DNA from: an uncultured Collinsella sp.
GTDB lineage: Bacteria > Actinomycetota > Coriobacteriia > Coriobacteriales > Coriobacteriaceae
DNA: 7,564 bases
Reading direction: 5' to 3'
Assembly (NCBI GenBank): GCA_902494945.1
Contig: CABUVF010000103.1
Coordinates: 1 to 7,564 of the forward strand
A program made the translations under genes and the position numbers. Positions within the stretch are counted from its first letter, which is position 1. Each line of letters opens with the position of its first letter. The notes beneath the pieces are model-generated. The model had not been told where the DNA came from. It did not search any database and saw nothing but the letters and a program-made list of their open reading frames with translations. This document shows, piece after piece, positions 1 to 6,093 of the stretch.

Positions 1-810
1 ACGCTCATCTACTACGACAAGATCGGCCTGTTTAAGCCCGCCGTGGTTAACGAAAAAGGCTACCGTTTCTATTCGCCCACGCAGATCCCGCTCATGCGTC
101 TGATCTGCATGCTGCGCGACCTAGGGCTCGAACTCGATGAGATCGACCGCCTAGCCTCGACGTTCGACATTAGCGAGATGACCGACCACCTGCGCTCGCG
201 GGTGCAGGCGCTCGACGAGCAGATTGCCGGGCTCAAAGCCGAGCGTGCGAGCGTGCAGGAGCGTCTGAGCTTTTACGACGAGGCAGTTTACTGGCGCGAG
301 CGCGAGGGCAAGCCGGAGCTCAAGCAGTTCGAGCGCCGCTTCGTGGTCTTTGAGGAGTTTCCAGGCGATATCGAGCGCGGCCGCTCGATGCTTCACCCTA
401 CGCTCATGCGGGCAATCCTGCGCATGCGTACGTTGACGGGCACGCGCCCCATGCGCGGTTGGGGCGCCATGCTGCGTCGCGAGGCGCTGCATTCCGACGA
501 CCCTATCGCCGGCGCGGGCTCCTTTGCCGTGCTGCCGCGCGGTGTCGAGGAACTGCTGCCGAGCGATCCCGCCGAGCTGGCAGAGATCGGCATCGAGGTG
601 CTGCCCGAGGGCACATACCTGTGCATGAGCCGCTGGGGTATGCCGTACGAGCCCGAGGGCATCCGCGCCATCGTTGCCTGCATGGGCGAGCGCGCGCTCC
701 AGCCCGTTGGCAACGCTTTCGACTTTTGCTACCTCGATACCACGAGCTACGACGAGTCCCACCAAGAGGACTTTTGCTGCATCCAAATCCCCGTTACCCT
801 CCAGATGTGA
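1..810 (+). CDS. MerR-family transcriptional regulator with C-terminal effector-binding domain (5' end missing)
   Basis: The reading frame is open from base 1, so the gene starts upstream of the window; 269 residues are visible. The first residues read TLIYYDKIGLFKP and then GYRFYS, the end of the MerR helix-turn-helix and its wing. By family comparison only about 12-16 N-terminal residues should be missing, so the GTG at 43 is not the true start. Visible residues about 62-95 form a charged heptad-like helix, the usual MerR dimer coiled coil. Residues about 112-269 look like a GyrI/BmrR-type effector-binding domain, with an RRFVVFEEFPG opening strand and a later EVLPEGTYLCM strand. Regulators of this build usually bind a small hydrophobic or cationic ligand and activate transporter genes by untwisting a long promoter spacer. 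The ligand and targets cannot be read here. The stop codon lies inside a palindrome (805-835), so the last residue and stop may come from that element. Confidence 0.9.
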   Translation, partial: TLIYYDKIGLFKPAVVNEKGYRFYSPTQIPLMRLICMLRDLGLELDEIDRLASTFDISEMTDHLRSRVQALDEQIAGLKAERASVQERLSFYDEAVYWREREGKPELKQFERRFVVFEEFPGDIERGRSMLHPTLMRAILRMRTLTGTRPMRGWGAMLRREALHSDDPIAGAGSFAVLPRGVEELLPSDPAELAEIGIEVLPEGTYLCMSRWGMPYEPEGIRAIVACMGERALQPVGNAFDFCYLDTTSYDESHQEDFCCIQIPVTLQM

Positions 811-835
811 CAAAGGGACAGTCCCTTTGTCACAT
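805..835. repeat. Perfect 31-base palindrome with GGGAC core
   Basis: Two 15-base arms (805-819 and 821-835) are exactly complementary around a single central A at 820. The left arm begins ATGTGACAAAGGGAC. The ATGTGA at its left end supplies the last codon and stop of the MerR-family gene. There is no T-run after it, so it is not a typical rho-independent terminator, although a hairpin here could slow polymerase or protect the mRNA 3' end. A 14-base block from its centre and right arm (817-830) recurs exactly at 7523-7536, which marks it as a dispersed element rather than a one-off. Function is unknown. Confidence 0.85.
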
Positions 836-837
836 TC

Positions 838-853
838 GCGGCATGGCTGCCGC
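838..853. repeat. Small 6-bp hairpin between the two larger palindromes
   Basis: GCGGCA (838-843) and TGCCGC (848-853) are complementary around a TGGC loop. It has no T-run and is short enough to be chance in GC-rich DNA. It is listed because it fills the spacer between two strong inverted repeats. Confidence 0.35.
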
Positions 854-859
854 CCAAAC

Positions 860-916
860 CGTCACAACATTCGATGAAAATCTCGAAAACGAGGAAAAGC
901 GTCGAATGTTGTGACG
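860..916. repeat. Inverted repeat with perfect 15-bp arms, possible terminator
   Basis: CGTCACAACATTCGA at 860-874 is exactly complementary to 902-916. The 27-base loop holds a further 4-bp hairpin, CTCG AAAA CGAG at 882-893. On the plus strand the long stem is followed by CTTTTCC (917-923), a short U-rich run, so this could end transcription of the MerR-family gene, though the tract is weak. The length and perfection of the arms exceed what a terminator needs and suggest a small palindromic repeat element. The right arm also pairs with upstream bases in a different hairpin (892-924). Confidence 0.7.
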
Positions 917-924
917 CTTTTCCT
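892..924 (+). promoter_or_regulatory. Alternative hairpin competing with the 860-916 stem
   Basis: Bases 892-903 (AGGAAAAGCGTC) pair perfectly with 913-924 around a 9-base loop, giving a 12-bp stem. It uses bases 902-903 and 913-916, which belong to the right arm of the 860-916 stem, so only one can form at a time. In RNA this has the geometry of a terminator/antiterminator pair. It may equally be a by-product of a repeat element's internal symmetry. No ligand-binding leader is recognisable. Confidence 0.4.
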
Positions 925-958
925 GTCTGTGCCGGCGAGCTCCCGTGTCATCTGGGGG

Positions 959-964
959 TATAAG
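959..964 (+). promoter_or_regulatory. Candidate -10 box for the membrane-protein gene
   Basis: TATAAG at 959-964 matches five of six bases of the sigma-70 -10 consensus and lies 41 bases before the chosen ATG at 1006, a sensible leader distance. No convincing -35 box is present at 16-18 bases upstream and there is no TGn extension, so the call rests on one hexamer. Confidence 0.25.
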
Positions 965-1005
965 GCTAGCAAGTGTTTATTTGCGAGGCCAAGGGGGCGC
1001 CCCGT

Positions 1006-1875
1006 ATGGATATCGATAACTTTGAATGGTGGTATAGCGAGGGCGAGGCTCCGGACGAGGAGTGGGACGAGCCCGCGCCGTGTGACGTGTCGAGCGACGA
1101 GGGCGGGACCGGCAGCGATGCCGCTGTCGAGCCTGAAGCTGCCTCCGATGCCGCCGAGCCCCTGACCTTTGAGCAGGCTTGGGCCCAAGCCGAGGCCGAT
1201 GAAGCTAAGGCCGATGCCACGGCCACACTCGGTGAGCCGGCGGACATGTCCATCTCGCCGGCCAAGATCCCGCAGCCGCGCCATAACATCGACCCCGGCA
1301 GTACGGCATCCTTCAGCATTCTCGACGTGCCCTCGCAGGGTGCCCAAGCACCCGCGCCCACACGTCGCCCCGACCTGGCTCGCGAGGAGGACGCGGGCCG
1401 TCGCTCTCCGCTCGGCCCCATCCTCATCGCCTTCATGGCCGGCGTTATCGCATGCTCGGTAATTGGAAACGTCTGGAGCCATGTTGAACAACAACGAAAA
1501 GACGCCGCCAAGGTCGAGATGTCCGTCGAACAATCGCTCAGCCGCACGCGCTCGGTGCATGTATCGGTCGAGGTCAAGGACGGCGCGACGTGGGACACCG
1601 CGCGCGGCGACAGCCAGATGCTCGTCCATATCGTGGGTCGCACGCTCAAGGGGCAAGCGATCGACGAGTACCAATACGTCAATTCCGAAGGTGACGGCAT
1701 CGAGCTCAAGCCCGGCGACTACGAGCTCACGGTCGATGAGCCGCCCGTCGCCACCGACGGCACGCGTTACCGTGCCTCAAAGCGCATGGTTCCGGTGAGT
1801 TTTAATTCACAGGCGCCCGATACGGTCGATAGCACGCCGCAGGGCGGGTTTGACCTTTACGCTATTGCTCAATAA
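1006..1875 (+). CDS. Single-pass membrane protein of unknown function, acidic cytoplasmic N-terminus
   Basis: I do not recognise this family. The ATG at 1006 is preferred because AAGGGGG at 991-997 lies 8 bases upstream; a GTG at 973 would add 11 residues. The 289-residue product has three parts. Residues 1 to about 130 are rich in Asp, Glu, Ala and Pro, look disordered and begin MDIDNFEWWYSEGEAPDEE. Residues about 137-157 (GPILIAFMAGVIACSVIGNVW) form one membrane helix preceded by an RR pair, which predicts N-inside, C-outside. The remaining roughly 130 residues carry a short charged helix and then a beta-rich stretch with ELKPGDYELTVDEPPV near residues 233-248, resembling Ig-like or prealbumin-like surface domains. 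There is no signal peptide, LPXTG motif or catalytic motif. The layout resembles an anti-sigma factor or envelope sensor, but no anti-sigma zinc motif is seen. The gene stands alone between a palindrome cluster and an epimerase gene. Confidence 0.8.
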   Translation: MDIDNFEWWYSEGEAPDEEWDEPAPCDVSSDEGGTGSDAAVEPEAASDAAEPLTFEQAWAQAEADEAKADATATLGEPADMSISPAKIPQPRHNIDPGSTASFSILDVPSQGAQAPAPTRRPDLAREEDAGRRSPLGPILIAFMAGVIACSVIGNVWSHVEQQRKDAAKVEMSVEQSLSRTRSVHVSVEVKDGATWDTARGDSQMLVHIVGRTLKGQAIDEYQYVNSEGDGIELKPGDYELTVDEPPVATDGTRYRASKRMVPVSFNSQAPDTVDSTPQGGFDLYAIAQ

Positions 1876-1912
1876 CTGCACCTGTCGCTCAACCCCGCCG
1901 CCAAGAGTGGGA

Positions 1913-1943
1913 CAATAGCCCTCGACACCGTTGTTTACTATTG
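1913..1943. promoter_or_regulatory. Short dyad before the epimerase ribosome-binding site
   Basis: CAATAG (1913-1918) and CTATTG (1938-1943) are complementary across 19 bases. The right half abuts the GGAGG ribosome-binding site (1943-1947). It could be an operator half-site pair or a weak hairpin near the ribosome-binding site, but 6-bp arms may arise by chance. Confidence 0.25.
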
Positions 1944-1954
1944 GAGGAAGTAGC

Positions 1955-2848
1955 ATGTCCACCGTCACTACCATCAAGCGCGGCGGCCTCACCGCGGCCA
2001 TCGATTCCATGGGCGCCCAGCTCACGAGCCTTGCCCTCAACGGCAACGAGTATCTGTGGCAGGGCGACCCGGCCTTTTGGGGCAAGCATGCGCCTATCCT
2101 GTTCCCCATCGTGGGATCGCTGCGCAACAACATGGCGACATCTGCGGCCGGCACCTGCGAGATGCCGCGCCACGGACTCGCTCGCATCGTCGAGCACAAG
2201 TTGGTCGAGGTTTCGGAGGACGGCTCCTCGGTAACGTACGAGATCACTGACACGCCCGAGTCGCTCAAGGCGTTCCCGTTCCACTTTAAGCTCAACATGA
2301 CCTATGCCCTGACCGGCGACGCCACGCTCACGCAGACCTTTGCCGCCACCAACACCGGCGACGTGGCCCTGCCGTTCTCGGTGGGCGGTCATCCTGCATT
2401 CAACGTGCCCGCCCCCGGTGCCGAAGACGAGGCGTTCGAGGATTACGAGCTGGCGTTTACCGAGGCTTGGACTAACGAGGCTCCCATCATCACGCCCGAC
2501 GGTCTTATGACGTTCGAGGGTAGCTACAAGGCCCCCGATAACTCGGACGTGCTGCCCATCACGCACCGCAGCTTCGATAACGATGCCATCATGTTCACCG
2601 ATGTCCCGGGTTCCACGCTCACGCTGCGCGGCCGCAAGTCGGGCCACGGCGTCAAGATCGACTTTGAGGGCTTTAAGTACATCGGCGTGTGGTCTGCCGC
2701 CAACGACGCCCCGTTTGTGGCGCTCGAGCCCTGGACCGGCCACACCACCATGGACACCGAGGACGACGTCTTTGAGCACAAGGTCAACACCATTACCTTG
2801 GCACCGGGTGAGACGGACGTTCGCAGCTTTAGCGTTACCCTGCTCTAG
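1955..2848 (+). CDS. Aldose 1-epimerase family protein, LacX type
   Basis: This is a 297-residue galactose-mutarotase-fold protein, close to the family's usual length. The ATG at 1955 follows GGAGG at 1943-1947 with a 7-base gap; an upstream in-frame TTG at 1931 lacks this support. Family marks in order are YLWQGDPAFWGKHAPILFPIVG (residues 33-54), PRHG (71-74), FSVGGHPAFN (141-150) and ALEPWTG (256-262). By family knowledge H73 and H146 are the expected sugar-binding/acid histidines and E258 the catalytic base that opens the ring at C1. The enzyme would interconvert alpha and beta anomers of a hexose or hexose phosphate in the cytoplasm; no signal peptide is present. The exact sugar is not readable. 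LacX-like members often sit near sugar genes, but none are nearby here, so it may serve general sugar metabolism. Transcription should end at the strong terminator at 2920-2961. Confidence 0.92.
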   Translation: MSTVTTIKRGGLTAAIDSMGAQLTSLALNGNEYLWQGDPAFWGKHAPILFPIVGSLRNNMATSAAGTCEMPRHGLARIVEHKLVEVSEDGSSVTYEITDTPESLKAFPFHFKLNMTYALTGDATLTQTFAATNTGDVALPFSVGGHPAFNVPAPGAEDEAFEDYELAFTEAWTNEAPIITPDGLMTFEGSYKAPDNSDVLPITHRSFDNDAIMFTDVPGSTLTLRGRKSGHGVKIDFEGFKYIGVWSAANDAPFVALEPWTGHTTMDTEDDVFEHKVNTITLAPGETDVRSFSVTLL

Positions 2849-2852
2849 AGGT

Positions 2853-2876
2853 TCCGCCGTTCTAACGAACGACGGA
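2853..2876. repeat. Imperfect hairpin just after the epimerase stop
   Basis: Bases 2853-2861 pair with 2868-2876 with one C/A mismatch (2857/2872) around a CTAACG loop. It starts five bases after the stop codon and lacks a T-run. It may stabilise the mRNA end. The 8-base palindrome GACCGGTC (2875-2882) touches its right edge. Confidence 0.4.
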
Positions 2877-2890
2877 CCGGTCGACGCTGC

Positions 2891-2990
2891 GCGCCACCCA
2901 GAGCGACAATTTGTCATTCAAAAGGCAAGGCATGACCAGAAGGTCTATGCCTTGCCTTTTTCATGCTAACTTGTTCGCTCTGGGTGGCGC
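2891..2990. repeat. Long inverted repeat enclosing the terminator
   Basis: GCGCCACCCAGAGCGA at 2891-2906 is exactly complementary to 2975-2990. A further four pairs (2906-2909 with 2971-2974) are possible if T2975 is bulged. The enclosed 68 bases hold the complete terminator hairpin, so the whole can fold as a nested structure. No target-site duplication is evident at its edges and no ORF inside is convincing. It could be a small non-autonomous palindromic element or an elaborate transcription barrier between two operons. Confidence 0.7.
2920..2961 (+). terminator. Strong rho-independent terminator after the epimerase gene
   Basis: AAAAGGCAAGGCAT at 2920-2933 pairs perfectly with 2947-2960. 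GACC (2934-2937) with GGTC (2942-2945) extends the stem to an AGAA tetraloop, leaving one bulged T at 2946. The stem ends in five Ts (2957-2961), and the matching A-run at its left edge would also serve minus-strand transcripts. It cleanly separates the epimerase gene from the importer operon. Confidence 0.9.
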
Positions 2991-3085
2991 TCGCTGGCAT
3001 TGCCAAAACATCGACGTTCCCAATGACTACCGTGTGTCTATTAATTTTTCGAGCTTGTGCTGCGCTGCTGGTCGCTGGCGTATAT

Positions 3086-3117
3086 CCTGTTAAGTCGTCA
3101 GCATACGATTCAACAGG
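3086..3117 (+). promoter_or_regulatory. Imperfect dyad overlapping the importer ribosome-binding site
   Basis: Bases 3086-3098 and 3105-3117 form twelve pairs with single bulges at G3094 and C3111 around a 6-base loop. The outer arm AACAGG (3112-3117) covers the first bases of the AGGGAAGG ribosome-binding site (3115-3122) of the receptor gene. It could be a repressor operator or an mRNA hairpin that dampens translation start. An AT-rich patch at about 3037-3050 is the likeliest promoter area, but no convincing -35/-10 pair is visible in 2991-3128. Confidence 0.4.
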
Positions 3118-3128
3118 GAAGGCAGATT

Positions 3129-4055
3129 ATGCATTCTCCCCATCAACGCAACGCGCATCCACAGCCGGTGTGCAGCCGTCGCATCTTTTTGGGTAGCGCT
3201 CTCGCTGCGAGCGCTTCTGTCGTCGCCGGCGCACTTGCCGGCTGCCAGCGTCCCTCCACGCTGGAAGTAGTTCAGTCCACGACGGGCGGCGGTCGCGACG
3301 ACCTGTCCGATTCTGTGATCGGCAAGGATAAGATCCGCATTGGCATGGAGGCGGCCTACGCCCCGTACAACTGGCAGGTTTCCGAGGCCAGCGAGTTCAC
3401 GATCCCCATCGATAACGTGCAGGGAGCCTACGCCGATGGCTACGACGTGCAGATCGCCAAGATCGTCTGCAAGGCTCTCGGCGGCGAGCCCGTTGCCGTC
3501 AAGCAGAGCTTCTCGGGCCTTATCGACTCGCTCAACAACGGCCAGATTGACCTCATCATCGCCGGCATGAGCGCCACGCCCGAGCGCGAGGAGTCCGTCG
3601 GCTTTTCCGACCCGTACTTCATTGGCTACTTTGGCCTGTTCGTAAAAGAGGGCTCGCCCTACCAAAACGCCACCAAGCTCGGCGACTTCAGCGGTGCCAC
3701 GGTGCTCGGCCAAAAGGACACCATGCTCGATACCGTCATCGACGAGATTCCGGGCGTTGTGCACAAGAACCCGGTCGATTCGGTCCCCACGGTGTTCTCG
3801 AATCTGCTGCAGGGCACTTGTGACGCTGTGACCTACAACACCGAAAACGAGAAGGGCTATATGGCCCAAAACCCGGGCATCGTGCCCATTCGCTTTGCCG
3901 AGGGCGAGGGCTTTAAGCAGGAGGTCACGGCAAATGTCGGTTGCCGCAAGGGCTCGGACAAACTGCTTAAGCTCATCGACAAGACACTCAAGGGCATTAG
4001 CCAAGAGGAGCGCGACCAAATGTGGGACGCGTGCCTCGACCGTCAGCCGGCATAG
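3129..4055 (+). CDS. Amino-acid ABC transporter substrate-binding lipoprotein
   Basis: This is a family 3 extracellular solute-binding protein (SBP_bac_3) of 308 residues. The ATG at 3129 follows AGGGAAGG at 3115-3122 by 6 bases; the frame runs upstream to 3057, but that extension lacks a good ribosome site and would bury the signal peptide. Residues 16-39 form a lipoprotein signal: SRRIFLG (16-22) fits the twin-arginine consensus and LAGC (36-39) is a lipobox with C39 as the lipidated residue. This suggests folded export by Tat, then anchoring outside the membrane. The two-lobed domain starts near residue 68 (KIRIGMEAAYAPYNW) and includes GYDVQIAK (104-111), SATPEREESVGFSDPYF (148-164) and a later CDAVTYNTEN. 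In the family, R153 binds the substrate carboxylate and an acidic residue such as D232 binds its amino group, so a free amino acid is expected. Which one cannot be told. It is the first gene of the importer operon. Confidence 0.93.
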   Translation: MHSPHQRNAHPQPVCSRRIFLGSALAASASVVAGALAGCQRPSTLEVVQSTTGGGRDDLSDSVIGKDKIRIGMEAAYAPYNWQVSEASEFTIPIDNVQGAYADGYDVQIAKIVCKALGGEPVAVKQSFSGLIDSLNNGQIDLIIAGMSATPEREESVGFSDPYFIGYFGLFVKEGSPYQNATKLGDFSGATVLGQKDTMLDTVIDEIPGVVHKNPVDSVPTVFSNLLQGTCDAVTYNTENEKGYMAQNPGIVPIRFAEGEGFKQEVTANVGCRKGSDKLLKLIDKTLKGISQEERDQMWDACLDRQPA

Positions 4056-4064
4056 GGAGGCAGC

Positions 4065-5213
4065 ATGAAAGGCATCAATCGTCTGGCCTCCTTTATCAAG
4101 GCCGACCACCGTTATGTGTACCTGGGCACGAGCGTTATCGCGGCGCTCGGTCTGGCGTTTAGCCAGCGCAACCCAACGCCGCTGAGCTTCTTGGCGCCCA
4201 CGGGCGTGTTCCAAGACTGCCTCTGGGTAATCCTTTGGGCCTGGCTCGTCGTGTCGGCGGCGGCGCTCGTCACCAAGCTCATACACTGGAACGACTATCG
4301 CGAAACGTCGCCGTTTGCATCTGAGCGTTGCCGTCGCGGCGCGCGCCTGGGCAGCTATGTCGTGGTTGCCATCGCGGCGATCTTCTTTATCGACCGCTGC
4401 GTTATGTCGTTTGTCGACCTGGTGCAGGTGAGCATTGTCTCGGACTCCAATCCCAGCGACTTTCTGTCGAGCTTGGTCTACATGACCTACAAGAGCGGCG
4501 ACTTCTTTATCCGCGGTATCGAGATCACCATCGCGCTTGCCACCTTCGGCACGGTCATCGCCTTCTTCTTGGCGCTGCTCTTTGTGTTCTTGCGCACCCA
4601 GACCTTCGATCGCGTCGACAACGACCTGGTGCGCTTCTTTAAGAGCATTGGCCGAGGCTTTGCGACCGTCTATTCCACCGTCGTGCGCGGCACGCCCATG
4701 ATGGTCCAGGGCCTGCTCATCTATTACGCGGGCTTTACCGTTCTGCGCGGCATGGGCTTCGAGACCGCCCAGGCCAACCAGATCTGGAGTACCTTCACCG
4801 CCGGCCTCGTCACCATCTCGCTCAACTCCACCGCCTACATGATGGAGGTCCTGCGCGGCGGCATCGAGTCCATCGATCCCGGCCAGGCCGAGGCAGCGCG
4901 CTCGCTGGGCCTGTCGCAGTGGCAGGCTATGCGCAAGGTCGTGTTCCCTCAGGGTATTAAAAACGCGATCCCGGCGCTCACCAACGAGCTCATCATCAAC
5001 ATCAAGGATTCGTCGGTGCTCTCGGTCATCGGCGTGTTCGACCTCATGTACGCTACTACCACGGTCGCCGGCGTGTACTACCGCCAGATGGAGGTCTACT
5101 GCGTGGCGCTCGTGGTCTACCTGATCCTGACGCTCGTGGCGAGCCGCCTGCTCGAAGCCTTTGGCAAAAAGCTCGGCGCCGAGGCTCCTGCCACGCTGCC
5201 CAGCTCTAACTAG
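4065..5213 (+). CDS. Amino-acid ABC transporter permease with extended N-terminus
   Basis: This is the membrane channel subunit of a polar amino-acid importer (HisM/GlnP type, BPD_transp_1 fold). It starts 9 bases after the receptor gene with GGGAGG at 4055-4060. At 382 residues it is well over the usual 215-240. The core is residues about 145-370: FIRGIEITIALATFGTVIA (148-166), the conserved RGTP (208-211), and the EAA loop EAARSLGLSQWQAMRKVVFPQ (275-295) that docks onto the ATPase. Further membrane helices lie near 245-262 and 342-362. The first about 140 residues carry extra hydrophobic segments near 18-33, 51-70 and 96-116, separated by a basic loop (RCRRGAR). No second solute-binding domain is seen in the extension. 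With one permease gene in the operon, it should act as a homodimer. Confidence 0.92.
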   Translation: MKGINRLASFIKADHRYVYLGTSVIAALGLAFSQRNPTPLSFLAPTGVFQDCLWVILWAWLVVSAAALVTKLIHWNDYRETSPFASERCRRGARLGSYVVVAIAAIFFIDRCVMSFVDLVQVSIVSDSNPSDFLSSLVYMTYKSGDFFIRGIEITIALATFGTVIAFFLALLFVFLRTQTFDRVDNDLVRFFKSIGRGFATVYSTVVRGTPMMVQGLLIYYAGFTVLRGMGFETAQANQIWSTFTAGLVTISLNSTAYMMEVLRGGIESIDPGQAEAARSLGLSQWQAMRKVVFPQGIKNAIPALTNELIINIKDSSVLSVIGVFDLMYATTTVAGVYYRQMEVYCVALVVYLILTLVASRLLEAFGKKLGAEAPATLPSSN

Positions 5214-5235
5214 GCTTAAGACGAGGAGAATCATC

Positions 5236-6021
5236 ATGGCAGATACCGCCATTACCGGCACTGCGGCAGCCGTGCAAAACCAAGAGCCGCTTATCTGCGT
5301 CGAGGGCCTGCGCAAGAGCTTTGGCTCACTCGAGGTACTCAAGGGTATCGACTTGTCCGTCAATCCCGGCGAGGTCGTCACCATTATCGGCGCCTCGGGC
5401 TCGGGCAAGTCGACGTTTCTGCGCTGCCTTAACCTGCTCGAGACTCCGGATGCCGGCCATATCTGGTTCCACGGCCAGGACCTCACGGCCGAGCGCTGCA
5501 ATATCAATAAGCTGCGCGAGGACATCGGCATGGTGTTCCAGGGCTTCAACCTGTTCAACAATATGGACGTGCTCGACAACTGCACGCTCGCGCCCGTCAC
5601 GCTCAAAAAGATGAGCAAGGTCGAGGCCGAGAAGGTCGCGATGGAGCATCTGGCGAGCGTGGGACTCGAAAAGTTCGCGCACGCCGCCGTTGGTCGCCTG
5701 TCCGGTGGTCAAAAGCAGCGTGTGGCCATCGCTCGTGCCCTGTGCATGAATCCGCAGATCATGCTGTTTGACGAGCCGACCTCGGCGCTCGACCCCGAGA
5801 TCGTGGGCGAGGTGCTCGAGGTCATGCGCAAGCTCGCCGCCGACGGCATGACCATGGTCGTCGTCACGCACGAGATGGCCTTTGCCCGAACCGTGTCCGA
5901 CCGCGTGGTCTTTATGGACAAGGGCGTGGTACTCGAGGACGCCGCGCCGGCCGAGCTCTTTGGCAACCCCAAACACCAGCGCACCCGCGAGTTCCTCTCG
6001 CGTTATCTCGAGGATAAATAA
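5236..6021 (+). CDS. Amino-acid ABC transporter ATP-binding protein
   Basis: This is the ATPase of the importer, 261 residues, usual for the GlnQ/HisP group. The ATG at 5236 has GAGGAG at 5223-5228, 7 bases upstream; the frame extends into the permease gene but without support. All motifs are present and intact: Walker A GASGSGKST (52-60), Q-loop Q102 in FQGFNLF, signature LSGGQ (155-159), Walker B IMLFDE (175-180), D-loop SALD (183-186) and H-loop H212 in VVVTHEM. ATP binding would close two copies against the EAA loops of the permease on the cytoplasmic face. The first about 17 residues (MADTAITGTAAAVQNQE) are a low-complexity lead. It is the third gene of the operon, 22 bases after the permease stop. 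Confidence 0.96.
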   Translation: MADTAITGTAAAVQNQEPLICVEGLRKSFGSLEVLKGIDLSVNPGEVVTIIGASGSGKSTFLRCLNLLETPDAGHIWFHGQDLTAERCNINKLREDIGMVFQGFNLFNNMDVLDNCTLAPVTLKKMSKVEAEKVAMEHLASVGLEKFAHAAVGRLSGGQKQRVAIARALCMNPQIMLFDEPTSALDPEIVGEVLEVMRKLAADGMTMVVVTHEMAFARTVSDRVVFMDKGVVLEDAAPAELFGNPKHQRTREFLSRYLEDK

Positions 6022-6044
6022 CCGACTGCAAACGCTTACGTGGC

Positions 6045-6069
6045 AGGGCCGCTCCGGTGGGGCGGCCCT
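6045..6069 (+). terminator. GC-rich hairpin after the importer operon, possible weak terminator
   Basis: AGGGCCGC (6045-6052) pairs perfectly with 6062-6069 around a 9-base loop. The following bases TTGTCGTC are only mildly T-rich, so termination would be partial. It lies between the ATPase stop and the peptidase ribosome site and could lower, not abolish, read-through into the peptidase gene. It also argues against the in-frame GTG at 6040 as the peptidase start. Confidence 0.5.
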
Positions 6070-6093
6070 TGTCGTCACAATCGAAAGGATGCC

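Noticed and set aside
994..1003. GGGGCGCCCC palindrome before the membrane-protein start
   Set aside because: A 10-base G/C palindrome is expected by chance in DNA this GC-rich and overlaps the ribosome site without further structure.
862..1709. Minus-strand frames opposite the membrane-protein gene
   Set aside because: The plus-strand frame has a ribosome site, a coherent membrane topology and codon use like its neighbours; the minus frames have none of these.
1909..1941. GGGACA ... TACTAT as a promoter for the epimerase gene
   Set aside because: Each hexamer matches only four of six bases, the 21-base spacer is too long, and the start would fall inside the ribosome-binding site.
3055..3086. 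TTGTGC ... TATATC as a promoter for the importer operon
   Set aside because: The 20-base spacer is too long and both boxes are weak.
2911..3196. Small plus-strand frames in the gap before the receptor gene
   Set aside because: They cross the terminator and have no ribosome site or recognisable product.
3380..3470. Apparent insertion in the receptor between YAPYNW and GYDVQIAK
   Set aside because: A loop of similar length occurs, as I recall, in other Gram-positive family 3 receptors, so it is not unusual.
3090..5618. Very long minus-strand open frame (842 codons) across the importer genes
   Set aside because: It runs antisense across three intact, recognisable genes and their gaps, has no recognisable domain, and its composition (rich in His, Arg, Ala, Leu) is typical of the mirror frame of GC-rich genes.
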